64,000 nucleotides of DNA from Lichenostomus cassidix (Eukaryota; Chordata; Aves; Passeriformes; Meliphagidae). The position numbers were made by a program, and so were the translations under genes. This document shows positions 14,101-26,040 of this stretch, one piece after another. The DNA is taken from the NCBI GenBank assembly GCA_008360975.2, contig CM039183.1:49382850-49446849 (forward strand). The letters are read 5' to 3'. Position 1 is the first letter of the stretch. Each line of letters opens with the position of its first letter. The notes below the pieces were generated by a model. The model had not been told where the DNA came from. It ran no database searches and saw nothing but the letters and a program-made list of their open reading frames with translations.

Positions 14101-17080
14101 CAAAAATCCTTTTTCAATTCCTATTAAAGCAGCTGTAAACAGGAAGGGGTAATACCCTGTCTTCTACTTATTTAGTATCTGAGAGGCATCTGCTGTGGTC
14201 TGAAGTCCAAACCAAGTGCCTTCTGCCACTGCAACCCAAGTAACAGACAGTTCTACCAGGCTGGGAAATTCAGTGACTCAGGTTTTTCAAGACTTAGGCA
14301 TTTTTAATTAGTGAGTTGTAATGCAGACTAACATTGAGCAAAACTGGTTTAATTTGCATTTAATTGCAGCAGTAGATCAAGCAACACTGGTCTGGCATCA
14401 ATTTCAATAGAGGAAACTAATGAATACTCAAGGTGTGCAAGAGAAACAGGAATTTCAGCTAAGTGAAAATTCCAGTCCCTACAGACAAAGAGAAGAGATG
14501 GCGAGAAAGCAGGGAGGAATGCTCAAGAGAAATACAGGAAGCCAAGTTTTGCATTTTGACATGCCAAAAATACTTGGCCATCCATGTAAAGGAATTAGAT
14601 TTATAAATTACATGCAATCAAGAGCACAGATTTGGATACACAAAATTTTTAACTATTAATAGTTGCCTTATCATTAATCAGAGACATGAAGAAGAGAAAG
14701 AAAAAAATTTTGCTGGACTAAAGCAGAGAAAAACTCCCAGAGTGCAGACTAAAACCCACATCAATCCAAACCAGCCAACAGCCCCAGCTCCTAGACAACA
14801 AAGCCTACAAGGCTTCTTTTCAATTTTTTTTCCTTTCTGGTCCCATGACCTTCACTTCAGCAGGAGGGATGGAAAGGGCTGCTATTTCACACCAGCCCAG
14901 CGACCAAAGCTCAAGCACTCTGCCTGAATTCAGTCTGAAGAGATCACTTAATGAAAACTACCCATCATTGTCCTTAAAGAACTAAAAAACAACCAAAAAG
15001 CCAAGCTAGCAAACCAAGGAGAGGGTTATCAAACTTCAGTTTAGGCATTCAGGGTTACCTTGCAAGGTAAGTTACAGGACAGCAAGTCCAAACTCCTGGG
15101 CCCAACAACCTCCCAAGAACATGCTCACTCACTTATGGCTGTATTTTAAGCAAATGTCAGATAAAGAGCTCATAGCAGGTTCTTTTACTTCTTCAAGTTA
15201 TCTCAGCTGGGCTTATTTCTGTGATCACTTTGGTGCTGATCTAACACACTGGAGAGATGGTAGAAGCCGTTAAGGTGGGCCGTGCTGAAGTGAATGAACC
15301 ATGATACCTCCAACATGGACATTAGCCCTAATACAGTAAAACTGTTGTCCCTTCTGCCAGAAAGCTTGCCCTTGGGCTAGTAGGCTGAATTAGCACTGCA
15401 CCTGCACTGGAGTCTGGCCCAAGGAGCCTGCAGCAAGAGCAGGAGGAGAGGACAAAGGGTGGTGGCAACCTGCAGCTGTAACAATCAGGTGTGGTGGGCT
15501 AAGCCCAGCCAACAGATTGCTACCACCATCAAAGGGGCAGTGCAATTCTTCTGCATGTTGTTGGGGTCATGATGCATTTTAGAGAGGCCTGGAGCATTTA
15601 ATTGGTGCCTTATTACTGTTACCTCACATACATGGCCTGCACCAAGCTCTTTTGGAGTGTTAGGTATGACTGGGCAGGTTATGCCAGGGCATAGTGTAGA
15701 TAAAACTTACTGAAAAGACACAGAAGCCAGTCTGAAGCATAATTCAGCACAGACTGAAGTGCACTGTAGCTTTATGCAGAGCATCATTCAACAGCTAAGC
15801 ACACACACTGCAAGTGGCAGGGAAGACCTGTTTATGGATTACAGTGGGAAGCAAGCACTCTGTTTGAGAACAGGCAGCACCCATCCCTCTCATACTTTAG
15901 GCCAAAACAGTAAAAGCTAGAATATAAATCCTCTTTGTTACTGTTCTAGAAATCCCAACTTAATCTTAAAAGCTTGTTAGATCCTTGCAGGCAGCTCAGG
16001 AGATGCTGCTGACACCAGTGCAGTGACAAGTCCCAGCCTGGTATCTGTGAGCAGCTGGCACTACCTCCCACAGCCTTGCAATGCTCCCCCAGCTGGAGCC
16101 TCACTGGGCTCCCTGTGACCCTGCACAGGAGAGTCAAGTGAAAACCCATCCAGCTTGATAAGGTTGGTAACAACCATGGCTGTAAAATAACACAACAAAG
16201 AAATATGACATCACAGACAGAGGAAAGAGAAAGCAAACCCAAGACTTTTCAAAGCTTTCTACCAATACGTGCATAAACTAAAAATAATCAAAGGACCTGC
16301 AAGCAGCAGGCAGAGACTTCATTTAACAGGTGATGAAAGACACCTATATTATTTGTATGAAGGTACAAGGCTTCCATGGCAGCAAAGAAACCAGAAATAG
16401 AACATTTGTTGTCAATTCTGTGCTCTAAACTGATACCTCATTGTTTTTATCCCTCCTGTATTTTTTCTTACTGGCTTCTTTTTAAACAAGATATAATGAG
16501 TAACAGATGCTACAGCAGTGCAGTCCTCAATGAAAGGGTAATTAACAGACAAAAGTTCAGCAGTTGTTTCTAGTTACAATCAGATGAGCTGTACACTCCT
16601 CATCCCTTAAGTTAAGGGCCAGGATGAGCAAGCCAACCTCCTCCATTTCCCACTGTAAAATGGTACATACAAAAGCAATACATATTGAGTGGGACTTGGA
16701 GGTACTGAGATAAAACAAACATGGACCACTCTGGTTTTTTAGGTGTCTTCTCCAGAATTAAAGAATTGCAAATACTTGCAATACTAGCTTGGCCAAAATT
16801 TTAAGAATGTTCACTGCATGTAGTAAAGCTGATGAAAAAAATCAGTACTGGATTTCTGTGTTCGCCAGTGAGAAATGTTTATTACACAGATTCATTGCAG
16901 GTGATTCATAAAAACTTGCACTTTTTCTATTGTAAATAAAGCTTATGAGGAAATAATTTCTGAAGCTCTGCTGATGTTCAAAATGTAAACAAATGAACTT
17001 GAAGAATGTGGAGGAACTGCAACATATGAATGAATGCAATGTATGGCTTCAAATGACTGTAACCCAGAGTAGTTGCTACT

Positions 17081-17216
17081 CACATAACTCAGTTGGTAGA
17101 TAATGGTACTGATAATAGCAAAGTTGTGGCTTCAATCCCCATGTGGGCTATTCACTTAAGAGCTGGCCTTGATGATCCTTGCGGGTTCTTTTAAACTCAG
17201 AATACTCTGTGATCTG
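17081..17216 (+). mobile_element. tRNA-Ile-derived SINE with CR1-like tail (TguSINE1-like)
   Basis: The head (about 17081-17155) reads like a decayed tRNA-Ile(AAU): an A-box-like TAACTCAGTTGG at 17085-17096, an anticodon-arm-like GGTACTGATAATAGC, and a B-box-like GGCTTCAATCC at 17128-17138. The tail (about 17161-17216) resembles a CR1 3' end, with a TGATGATCCTTGCGGGTTC-type stretch and a terminal ACTCTGTGATCT. A tRNA-Ile head on a CR1 tail is the design I recall for TguSINE1, a songbird SINE moved by CR1 machinery. There is no intact acceptor stem and the internal boxes are mutated, so it is not a functional tRNA gene. The exact family name needs a repeat-library search. Confidence 0.7.
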
Positions 17217-20200
17217 ACTAGACAGCTGTCACAGTTTTCATTGCTGCTTAGCTAACCTTAGAAATATGTCAGTTTGGGTTTGTTTGCCATTTCTGCTTCA
17301 GTGTTTGGTTGTCAAATACTTAAACAGCAACCATAAAGCAAACAAGACACAAAATGACAAGTTTCATTAGTCGTCATAATTATTCAGTTGAATTTTAATG
17401 ACTGCAAGAGGAAGACCAAGTGTCTTAAAAGATTACAAATGCAGAGTCATTCCACAAGTGTGTTACTAGAGTAACACTGATACGGTTGAAAATATCACTA
17501 TTGTCAAACCTGTGGTGATGAAACATTCAGTGTTTCAGAAATAAGAAACCATTAGTTTGGGGAATTGTATCAGCCAGAACAAATTTCACCTGGCAGTAAC
17601 ACAAATGACTCCATAGAGGAGATCAGGCCACACATGCTTATAGGTAACATGGGAAGAAGGTTAATAAAACTCAACCTGTAATTTCTGAATTACTTTTTTT
17701 GGGGAAAAAAATGGTTTACAATATTTTCCTTAAGGGATGGCATGTCTTGGGAGACAGTGCAGCATGTTTTGTTTTAAGGACAGGGAGGAAAGCTTTAAAA
17801 AAACAAAAAAAACCCCAAAAAATAGCACCCTAAAAAGAAAAGAAACCCTAAAACCATCACCAGTATACCTCTGATATTAAAGACAATAAATTACTACCTA
17901 ATGGTACTTAATTTTTTTTTAAAAACCTATTTCATATTAATGCATATATAAACAGACAGCAATTTTTTTTACTCTAAACAACACACTACCAACCCTCAAG
18001 CTGAACAAAAATCCTGAAAAAACATACTTATACTGTTAACTGTTCTACAGAGTTAAAAATAGTTCAGGACAATTTATTCAAAACCATTTACTAAAGAAAA
18101 TATGAAGCCTTATATTTAAACACTTCAGTATTTATTATATCCTCTGGGAGTGGTTATGGAGAGCTGAACTACATACCAGCTTACAGCAAAATAACTAAAT
18201 CTGTTTTCATTTCACACTTTGTGCTAATTTTCAGGAAATCTGCATGTGCACGTTTATTTTGGAATCAGATATTTTTCAAAATGTTGCCACCGGTGTTGAA
18301 GAGGTGGAAAGAGGCACTGCCAACACCAAGTGGTTATAAAGCAATGGAGGGCTAGCCAGCAAAGCACCACAGCTGGCTCCTGTTTGATGTTATTTTCTTG
18401 AGCACCAAAACCAACACAGCTGCTCTAGGTCCTATTTATGGGCAGTATTTGGCCATGCTTGCTCAATTCATTCCTCCCATTTGCTCACCAAAAGTTGCAA
18501 GATGTGCCATGCACGTCCCATGCTGTCTCTGTGCCAGACAGTGATTTTGTCCATCCTTCTGAGGAGTTATGGGAGCACCTATTTGGGATCATTGCTCCTT
18601 TTTTATCTCTTTTTGTTTTCATATGCATGCCAAGACAGAAGAATGCAAAGGTAAAGACTTTTTCAATGAGTGCAAGCGTGGATTAATGTCTCTTTCCTCA
18701 ATATTAAAAGAAACCCACATGTGATTGTCAGAGTTTTGTAAACTCCAGTTCTGTACAGCATTAACTTCCTTGAAATCCAGACCTGTTTTAATGTCCTGAC
18801 TTAAATCTGGAGGCTGGTGGAACTACTAGTGCCGCCTCATTGCATCAGTGATGGTGCTTTCCTCCTTGCTTCTCAGCACTCCCTTGCATATCTGATCATC
18901 AGGTTCTGATATGGACCAACTGTGCACCAAGTAAAATACTCCAGAAAGAAGCTAGTTCACCAGCCAAACCATTCCAAAAGATCAGTCTCCTCCTACAACT
19001 GAAAGGGCACTGCTGCCCTGCATGGTGGACTGCAGATGTGGGCATCCCTACAGAAACAGCACCAAATACACAAAAATGCTGCACTACATTCTTACATTAG
19101 TCAAAATTCTCTTCTTTTAATTTTTAATAACTATTCAAGTCCCATTACTACAGCATCCCACTATCTCGAGGTCTATGCTATGGCCCTCTAAGTAAAACTG
19201 AAAAACAGCAAATCAATCAGCTGTGCTTAACACTGAACACGTTAGGCAGCTAAACAGTAAATAAAATAATTTTATTTACATTTGCTCCAACACCAAGATC
19301 TTCCCAGCATCCAAGAAGAAACCATTCTGTAACTAAAGCAAGAGTGATCTCACCAGTAGCCTATTGGACAAGCCTGGACTGCCTCTTCTTGGGGAGAGAG
19401 TGAAGTGCTGTAAGCTATCAGCACAGAGCTGCCACTGACACAGCATGGACAGGTCAAATGTCTCCTGCCACAGATGGGCACAGGCACTTAACACCTGGAA
19501 AGCCACTGTTGTCATGAGCACAGGTCCAAAAACACTGTTGGCAGGATACCACTCAAAAAATTGGCAGTGGAGTGCTGGACTGTTGGGGAAGCCTTATAGA
19601 TATGATTACCTTGCAAAAGATGCTGAAAATATGGAAAATATGAGCGAAAAGCCCAGCAGCAGGGAGTACAACTGTGGTGGTGCACATCATAGGTGAAAAC
19701 GTGAGTGCATCAGCAGCCTCACCTCTGAAACCTGCTTTTGAGGCAGCAGTGAGGGCGAGCAACACAAGCAAGACAAGCATAGGCTGTCTGCCTATCTGGA
19801 TTGGAGATCTCACACTTTCATGTGTTCAAGTATGCTTTCCTTTACCACAACAGATGTTTCATGATATTTCCTTTACACCTAAGTAGAAAAACTGTTTTCT
19901 GCATCCCCTGCATGCAGCAGGCACGGGACTACCATGACAATGCTGATCTCAGCACTCCAGCATAAGAGGTGCCCCCATCCTGCCTTCAACCTCCTCAGAA
20001 AGGCTATGCCCTTGTAAAGAAAACTCGTGATCTTCAGGTATTAATACAGGTATTGTGAACCCTGAAATTTAATTTTATATATATACTGAAAACTTCTACA
20101 TGTTCAGCTCAGTGTTTGTCCATTTCCCATTCTTGGGTTGCCAGCAAAAAGCACTCTGAAAAAATCTAGGACTTCATGTAACAAGTAAAAATTGATAATC

Positions 20201-23200
20201 ATCCTACTGCCAAAAAAACTATCTTTATTGAGGTACTCAGAAAGAGCACCCTATAATACCATCTGAAGTGCATTATAGCAGATTTCCACAGCCAGCAGTT
20301 GGAATTAAGTACATGCCTTTCCATTGGGTATTTTTCACTTTGCAGCCTTAGTCTAATTTCTTTGAAGACACTCAACTATTGTTCTGGCAGAGGCATAAGG
20401 AAAAATTTATAGCAAAGCCTCAAAATTTTAAGTCAGTGGGAGTTAAACACAAGGCCTTAAAAAATTCTAGACCCTATCTCAGAAGCTATGTAAAATATTT
20501 TTCCCATTAGCACTTTTTATGTCTACAGTTTCAAAAGCCACTGCAGATATTTACATCCACCATTCACAGACTTTTTATTGGGAATCCTTCTGAGATTCAT
20601 ATTACATAACTCAGCTGGGAGAAGTATTTGAGAGCAATTAATCACTGAGGATATGGCATACACATCTTCAGTGAAATTTACTTAACCAAAGTCAAAAAAG
20701 GCATTTGACCCTTTCCACAGAAATCCTCAGATGTACCTCATAAAGTAATTTGAGTATGTACATCACCATCCTTTACCAATTTATGTGGTAAATCCATTAT
20801 TTGATTTGTTTGCAAGGGGTTGCTAGAATTAATCAAAACAGGGATTTTTGAAGAAGGCTTTTCAGGACTATTACACCAGAAGAAAATATTTCAGCCCAGG
20901 CATTAACCAGCAGACTAGCAAGAAGGCAAACTGGATTTGAAGGAGCAAGCATGAACCATGGTGCTGCAGACAGTGTCTCTAAGCATACACAGAGCCAAGC
21001 AGATGAACAGGAAATCCAAGACATCTATGGACCACTGAAGTATTGATCATTGGAGAAGGGACTTCTGCTGTGGATTTCCCGCAGCACCAAAATAATCATA
21101 AAAACACAAATTTCATACAATGCTGAGTAAAAATCAATGCCTTGTATTTAGAGGTCTATGGAATGTAACAGAAAATAATGTAATTGTTTTCCTTTATCCA
21201 TTGAAGTCATCTTAGTCATCACAGTCATCCCAAGTCTGCAAAATTTCAGGCACTCCTACTCCCTTCCTCCTCAGATCTGGTGGATAGATTTGGCCACCGA
21301 TGCCCTGTGCATCAAAGCTAAACAGATCAAAGTTCAGTTCAACAGAAGGCAAGCCAATTCCAGCCAGATCTTGTGCAACCTATGAACTGGAGGGCAGCTT
21401 AATCCATTGGGATCTCCTGTTTCACCAGTGTTGAGATGCAGGCTCTGATATTACTTTGCATGGACTTGGCACATGACCTTTGAGTTTTCTTTGTTTAACT
21501 ACAAAATGGGAATTCTGCCATCTTCAAAGCCCTGTTGAAAATTATGAATCAGAACAACTTTAGCTATAGCTATGGCCACATCACAACAGCCCCATCGATG
21601 CTGTGGCTCACTTTGAAACAACATCCTTCAAAGAAAAGATCTTGCTCTTACTTTTGAGGACGCTGGTGGCATTCTCATACCGAGGTCTCCCAGTTCTCTG
21701 TGCAGCAGCCCATAATTCTGCACCCACAAATTCAGTACTTCAACTTTCCAAAATCAAGATCTGTCTCTACAAAACTTTCAGGGGACGATCTCTGACCTTC
21801 AAGAAAGCCTTAAAATCATACTAAAGGAGATTTTGACAAGGTTATAGTACAAGACTGCTGTAATGATTAGAGGTCTCATAGGAATGCTGGCAACCATGAG
21901 CACTCTCAGCATCTGTAGTACTCACAGGATTTAATCCAGAGCATTTTAACTTTTGTTGATTTTTCACATTCGTTTTGGTTTTTCCCTAAAATCCCCTCTA
22001 GCACAGTAAGTGATGCTCCCCTCCCCTTCTCTGTTTATTTTTCTTTCAGAAACAAACTAACCCCACACTGGCAACACTAAGACAACACACATGAGAGTAT
22101 TAACATGACTTCAAGATGACTGCAGAAGACAAAACTTCACCAGTTCAATGGGACTGATGCTTGCCTCATGCTAATTTTGTTCCTTTTCAGTTCATCCCTT
22201 TCCATTCATGCCATCTGTTCTTGCAACCACTTTACCTTCTCCATCCACAGCAAAACAGATTAATTCATTAAACACAAAGGAGGCAGCTAGATGAGCTTTA
22301 AAGGTCCCTTCCTGTGTAGACTAGTTTATGATATGACAGCACAGGTGGCAATGTTCCCCAACTTTCTGGTCTCAGGACTCCCCAGACTGCTGGCAGAAGC
22401 CCAGCTGGGAGCCACCATGGCACCAGCACAGCTCCACAGGAGCTCTGCTCTCACACCACTCTCAGTACTGAATATTAATGAAGCTTGATTAAAAACACAA
22501 GGGCAGTCCTTAAGTTAGGAGGAACTCTATTTTCAGATTTCATAATTGCAAAATATGGCCTCCAGAGCGTTGCTGGATATATCACTGCTCAGGCACTGCT
22601 GCTAATTCCCTCTCCTCCAAAAACAAGCCCCTCTCTGCTTTTATAGCATTTAAGTGAAGAAGAATCTCAGCAAATTTGACAAAAAGCAAAGTCGTGATAG
22701 CTAGAGGTAGTAAAATAAATGGGGGAATGCTGGAGGGATATAGGGCTCAAAAAGGTTTTCTTTATAAAAATGTAATTTTTAAAAAATGTACCACAATCCA
22801 CACAAAGCAAGCTGTTTGCAGAGAGAAGACAAAAGGAATACAAAAACATTCTTACGCAATAATAACAAGATGTTTATCTAAAATAATTACCTCATTAGGA
22901 AACACTGGGGGACATCCTCCCCCCCAAAAGAAAAAAAATATAAAAAAACCCCAAAACTTACCTACACACTTTTGACTTCTCTCTCTCCCCTACATCTTCG
23001 CTATTATAAACAGACTCCCAAAGTGCCAGCCTCAGCATTTTTATCTCCTCAAGCAGCAGGCTCTTGCCTATGAAGGCAGCACTTCAGTAAGGATGGACCG
23101 AGCTCTGAGGATGTGAGCATGGGGGAGGGAAGCTTCAATATTACAACCCATCCATCAACCACTTCTATAAAGCTCTTTTGTTCCAAGTTCATGCTTAGCA

Positions 23201-25205
23201 ACTCAAGGTCAAAACTGATGTTGGAAAATGCAAATCATAAGTCAACCCAGACTTTCACCCCATGTGTCTTCTTGACCCTAAGTGCAAACAAGAAACAGAC
23301 AAAAAGAAGTTTCAGTTACATGATCTATTTATATAAAAAATATATAAAAAGGAATATTAAATAATTACAAATGAATATGGGTTAATCTACACTACTGCTG
23401 ATACAGATTAGAAAAACAAAATCAGAATATGTACATTTAGGATAAAAGGCCTTTACTTTTCTGGCTTTCTTATACTTTGGGCAAAGTCAATTAGTTGATT
23501 TCACCTGGTAGGGGCTTTTCTGTTGGTTTCTTCTTTATTGTCTATTGGGATTTGAATTTTTAATTTTAAGTTGTTTTTTTTTTCTTTGGGACACACACAC
23601 ACACAGAGAAGGTTTGATTGAAAGCACCACAGGGAAAACTAACTGGTTTAAAAAACCACAACCTTTTCCTCTCTGGTAAAAAACAAAGGAACACATCTCT
23701 ATTAGCCTTTGTCTTTAAGAAGTCCTGGGTCAGATGTTGGCAGCCTTAACAAAGAAGAAAAATAGTAGGTATTACCAATGAAAAGCAAGGGTTTCATTGC
23801 AGCCAAGAAAACAGGATGTATTCCACAGGCTATAACTTTTCTGCTTAGAAGCACAATAGAGAAAAAAAAAAATCATTCATTATGCTCAAATATTTAAGGG
23901 CAGACTTCTCAGTGAACCCCATTTTTGCAAGATTCCACAGAAGAAAGCAACAGAGGTGCCAAATACCTGAGATTACAAGCTTATCCAGTGGATATTTCCC
24001 AGAGGTCCTATAACAAAAATCAATTTACACGGACAATAGAAGGACAGTGTAAGACAAGAGAACTCTGACACAGAGCTCTGATCTGGCATTCAAAATCTCT
24101 TAATTTTAGGATGATCTGGCAATCTTTAGAATTGTCATCACAAAACTTCTTAGAGTTTCATTCTAAGATCTTACATATAACATCTTTCATATGGGAAAAG
24201 TCTTGCCAAGAACCTTAAATATAGCTGTATTGAATGCCAGTTTGGCTTCCTCCATGTGAATTTGGACAATTTTAACAAGAGTTTATGAACTTGCATTGGG
24301 GGAAAAAAAGAATGCATAATGATAGCTTGCCATCCATGTGTGTAAGTTGAAAGTTATGTAAAATACCAGATAATCCTGCTGTCTAACAAAAGTATTTTAA
24401 AATAAAACTATTTCTCTCCAATAGCTTTGATTTGGCCCTTAAATCATAACTTTCTTCTAAAGCACTATCACACTTACATAGTCCTGGCAATTAAGTAAGC
24501 CTAAAGGGTTGCTTACTTAGGGAAGGATAGGAAAATGTGTTTAATTAGCAGCAATTCAGGCTACCAAGAAACTGCTTTATTTGATCAACTGCTGCTGTGG
24601 ATGATCAAAAAGGTGTTTCCTGTAATTCTCATTGGAGTTCACTTGCTTGCCCCAAGCAAGATGAAGAACAGAACTATATGGTATGTTTTCCATCCTGCTT
24701 ATAAAGCTCCCATCAACAAGCAAAAAATAGGGTACTGTAGTAATGTAACCTAGATCCTAGACAGTTTCCAAAAACCTAGCCAAGGATCGTTGTCAGAATT
24801 TCAAAGAGAAGCCGCTGCTGAAATTCTTAAGCATGCGGAAGGGTTGTTCAGGACTCGTCCTGCAAAGAGTGAATGCTTTTCACTCTTTAGGAGATTATTG
24901 CCAACAGTATCTGAAAGGTGAGACACTGGAAACAGTTTCCACTTTCTCCACTGGAGACAGTTTCCATCTTTCTGAGATCAAGTTTGTTACCTTGCCTTTC
25001 AACATAAACAATATGTACTCTTATGGAAAATATTATAGCTCTTCCCAAGAAGCACTGCAAGGTCAGAAGTCCTCAAGTAAATAATTATAAATAAAAAGGA
25101 GTAATATTAAAGATAATTTTTAGAATGTGATTTTTGGCTCCCAGCTTCACTACTCCATTAATTAACACCTTCCCCTGCCCATCCTTTTTCAGATAAATGT
25201 GCTAA
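17217..25205. other. gene-free intronic DNA
   Basis: AT-rich intron with A-rich tracts (about 17790-17822), a short (AC)7 microsatellite at 23591-23604 and AT runs near 23330-23350. No exon, RNA gene or clear transposon is visible. Confidence 0.55.
23591..23604. repeat. (AC)7 microsatellite
   Basis: Seven perfect AC units following a T-rich stretch. Confidence 0.9.
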
Positions 25206-25494
25206 GACATGGTCATGGTTTAGGAATGGCATTCTCCAATTTAGTATTCCTGCTAAAACCATGCCACTGCTTGCTCCCCCCCACTCCAACTGGAGGCACA
25301 AAAAGCAAAGACCACAAGTAGAGAAAAGAACAATTTACTGGAAACAGCAAGGAGATAAGAAAAAAAACCAGCAACAATATTAATAACAAAAAATGCCAGA
25401 CAAAGAAACTATTTACTCAGAAGCCTGCCCTGGCGCATTTTCTTCACCCAGGGAACCCCTTCTCCCCTGTCCTGGCCAAAACCAGGACAGACAT
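25206..25494 (-). mobile_element. solo LTR of an endogenous retrovirus, with 5-bp target-site duplication
   Basis: A 279-bp element (25211-25489) is bounded by identical GACAT pentamers at 25206-25210 and 25490-25494. On the plus strand its ends are GGTCATGG and CCAGGACA; the left end fits a canonical TGTC terminus with one substitution, giving TGTC...GACA inverted termini. Read on the minus strand it begins TGTCCTGGTTTTGGCC, a start I associate with avian LTRs. It ends in a segment where CATGGTTTT...AAACCATG pair as an inverted repeat (plus coordinates about 25214-25266). No internal retroviral genes flank it, so it is a solo LTR left by recombination between LTRs. Orientation is inferred from the terminal motif. 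Confidence 0.7.
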
Positions 25495-25610
25495 TTACTG
25501 AAGACCACAGAGTACCCCAGCTCTCTTGATCAGGTTGTCCACCTTGGGTCCCATTAGCACACTTCTTGGACAGCCTTCCAGTAAAGAAAGTGAATTATTG
25601 TTCCTGGTTG

Positions 25611-25803
25611 TGATGCTTTGACAAGAGGCAGTGAGAACAAACTGTAATACAAGAAACTCCATTTAAGCATATGGAAAAACATTTTTATTATGAGGGTTGT
25701 GATTGCCCCATCCCTGGAGATATTTAAAATCCAACTGCACACAGCCCTCAGCACCTGGCTTACACTCAGCCTATCCTGAGTAGGGGGCTGGATTAAGTGG
25801 TCA
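25611..25803 (+). mobile_element. CR1 LINE 3' fragment
   Basis: Sense-oriented CR1 3' sequence is recognisable by the run GACAAGAGGCAGTGAGAACA (25620-25639), then a GAAACTCCATTTAAGCAT-type stretch, then CCCCATCCCTGGAGATATTT, and near the end a GGGGGCTGGATTAAG stretch equivalent to the conserved GGTTGGACTAGATGA. The expected TCTCCAGAGG terminus is lost. The element is old and has an internal deletion after about 25690. Confidence 0.75.
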
Positions 25804-25811
25804 TAGCCAGA

Positions 25812-26040
25812 AGGTAGTGACCAATAACTCAATGTCCAGATGGAGATTGGCGACAAGCAGGGTCCCTCAGGGGACCAGTTCCTTTTAAAGTCATCAGTGA
25901 CTTACATGAAGGGATCAAGTGCACCCTCAGCAACTTTGCAGATGACACCAAGCTGAGTGGTGTGGCTGACATGCCTGAGGGATGGGATGCCATCCAGAGG
26001 GACCTGGATAAGCTCAACATGCGAACACTATGAGGGTTAC
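25812..26040 (+). mobile_element. CR1 LINE ORF2 fragment (end of reverse transcriptase)
   Basis: In the plus frame through 25914-26024 the sequence reads [20 protein letters not shown] followed by an [13 protein letters not shown] stretch. FADD is the RT catalytic motif, and [13 protein letters not shown] is the standard CR1 ORF2 text. The fragment is only about 230 bp and has no start, endonuclease or remaining RT core, so it is inactive. It lies immediately downstream of a CR1 3' end, the reverse of the order in an intact element, so the two pieces are separate insertions or a rearrangement. Confidence 0.85.

Larger units (their letters stand above)
6011..17060. other. gene-free intronic DNA
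   Basis: AT-rich intron. It holds a small AT-rich direct and inverted repeat cluster at 8098-8157, an A14 run at 11101-11114 and a CT-rich patch near 12030-12200. The two longest open frames (minus strand, 136 codons at 9268-9678 and 158 codons at 11399-11875) show no recognisable domain and no splice context. Confidence 0.55.

Noticed and set aside
17081..17155. tRNA-Ile gene
   Set aside because: The acceptor stem is absent and the A and B boxes are mutated; the CR1-like tail shows it is a SINE.
25914..26024. Active CR1 reverse transcriptase
   Set aside because: Only the last part of the RT region remains, without upstream domains; it is a dead fragment.
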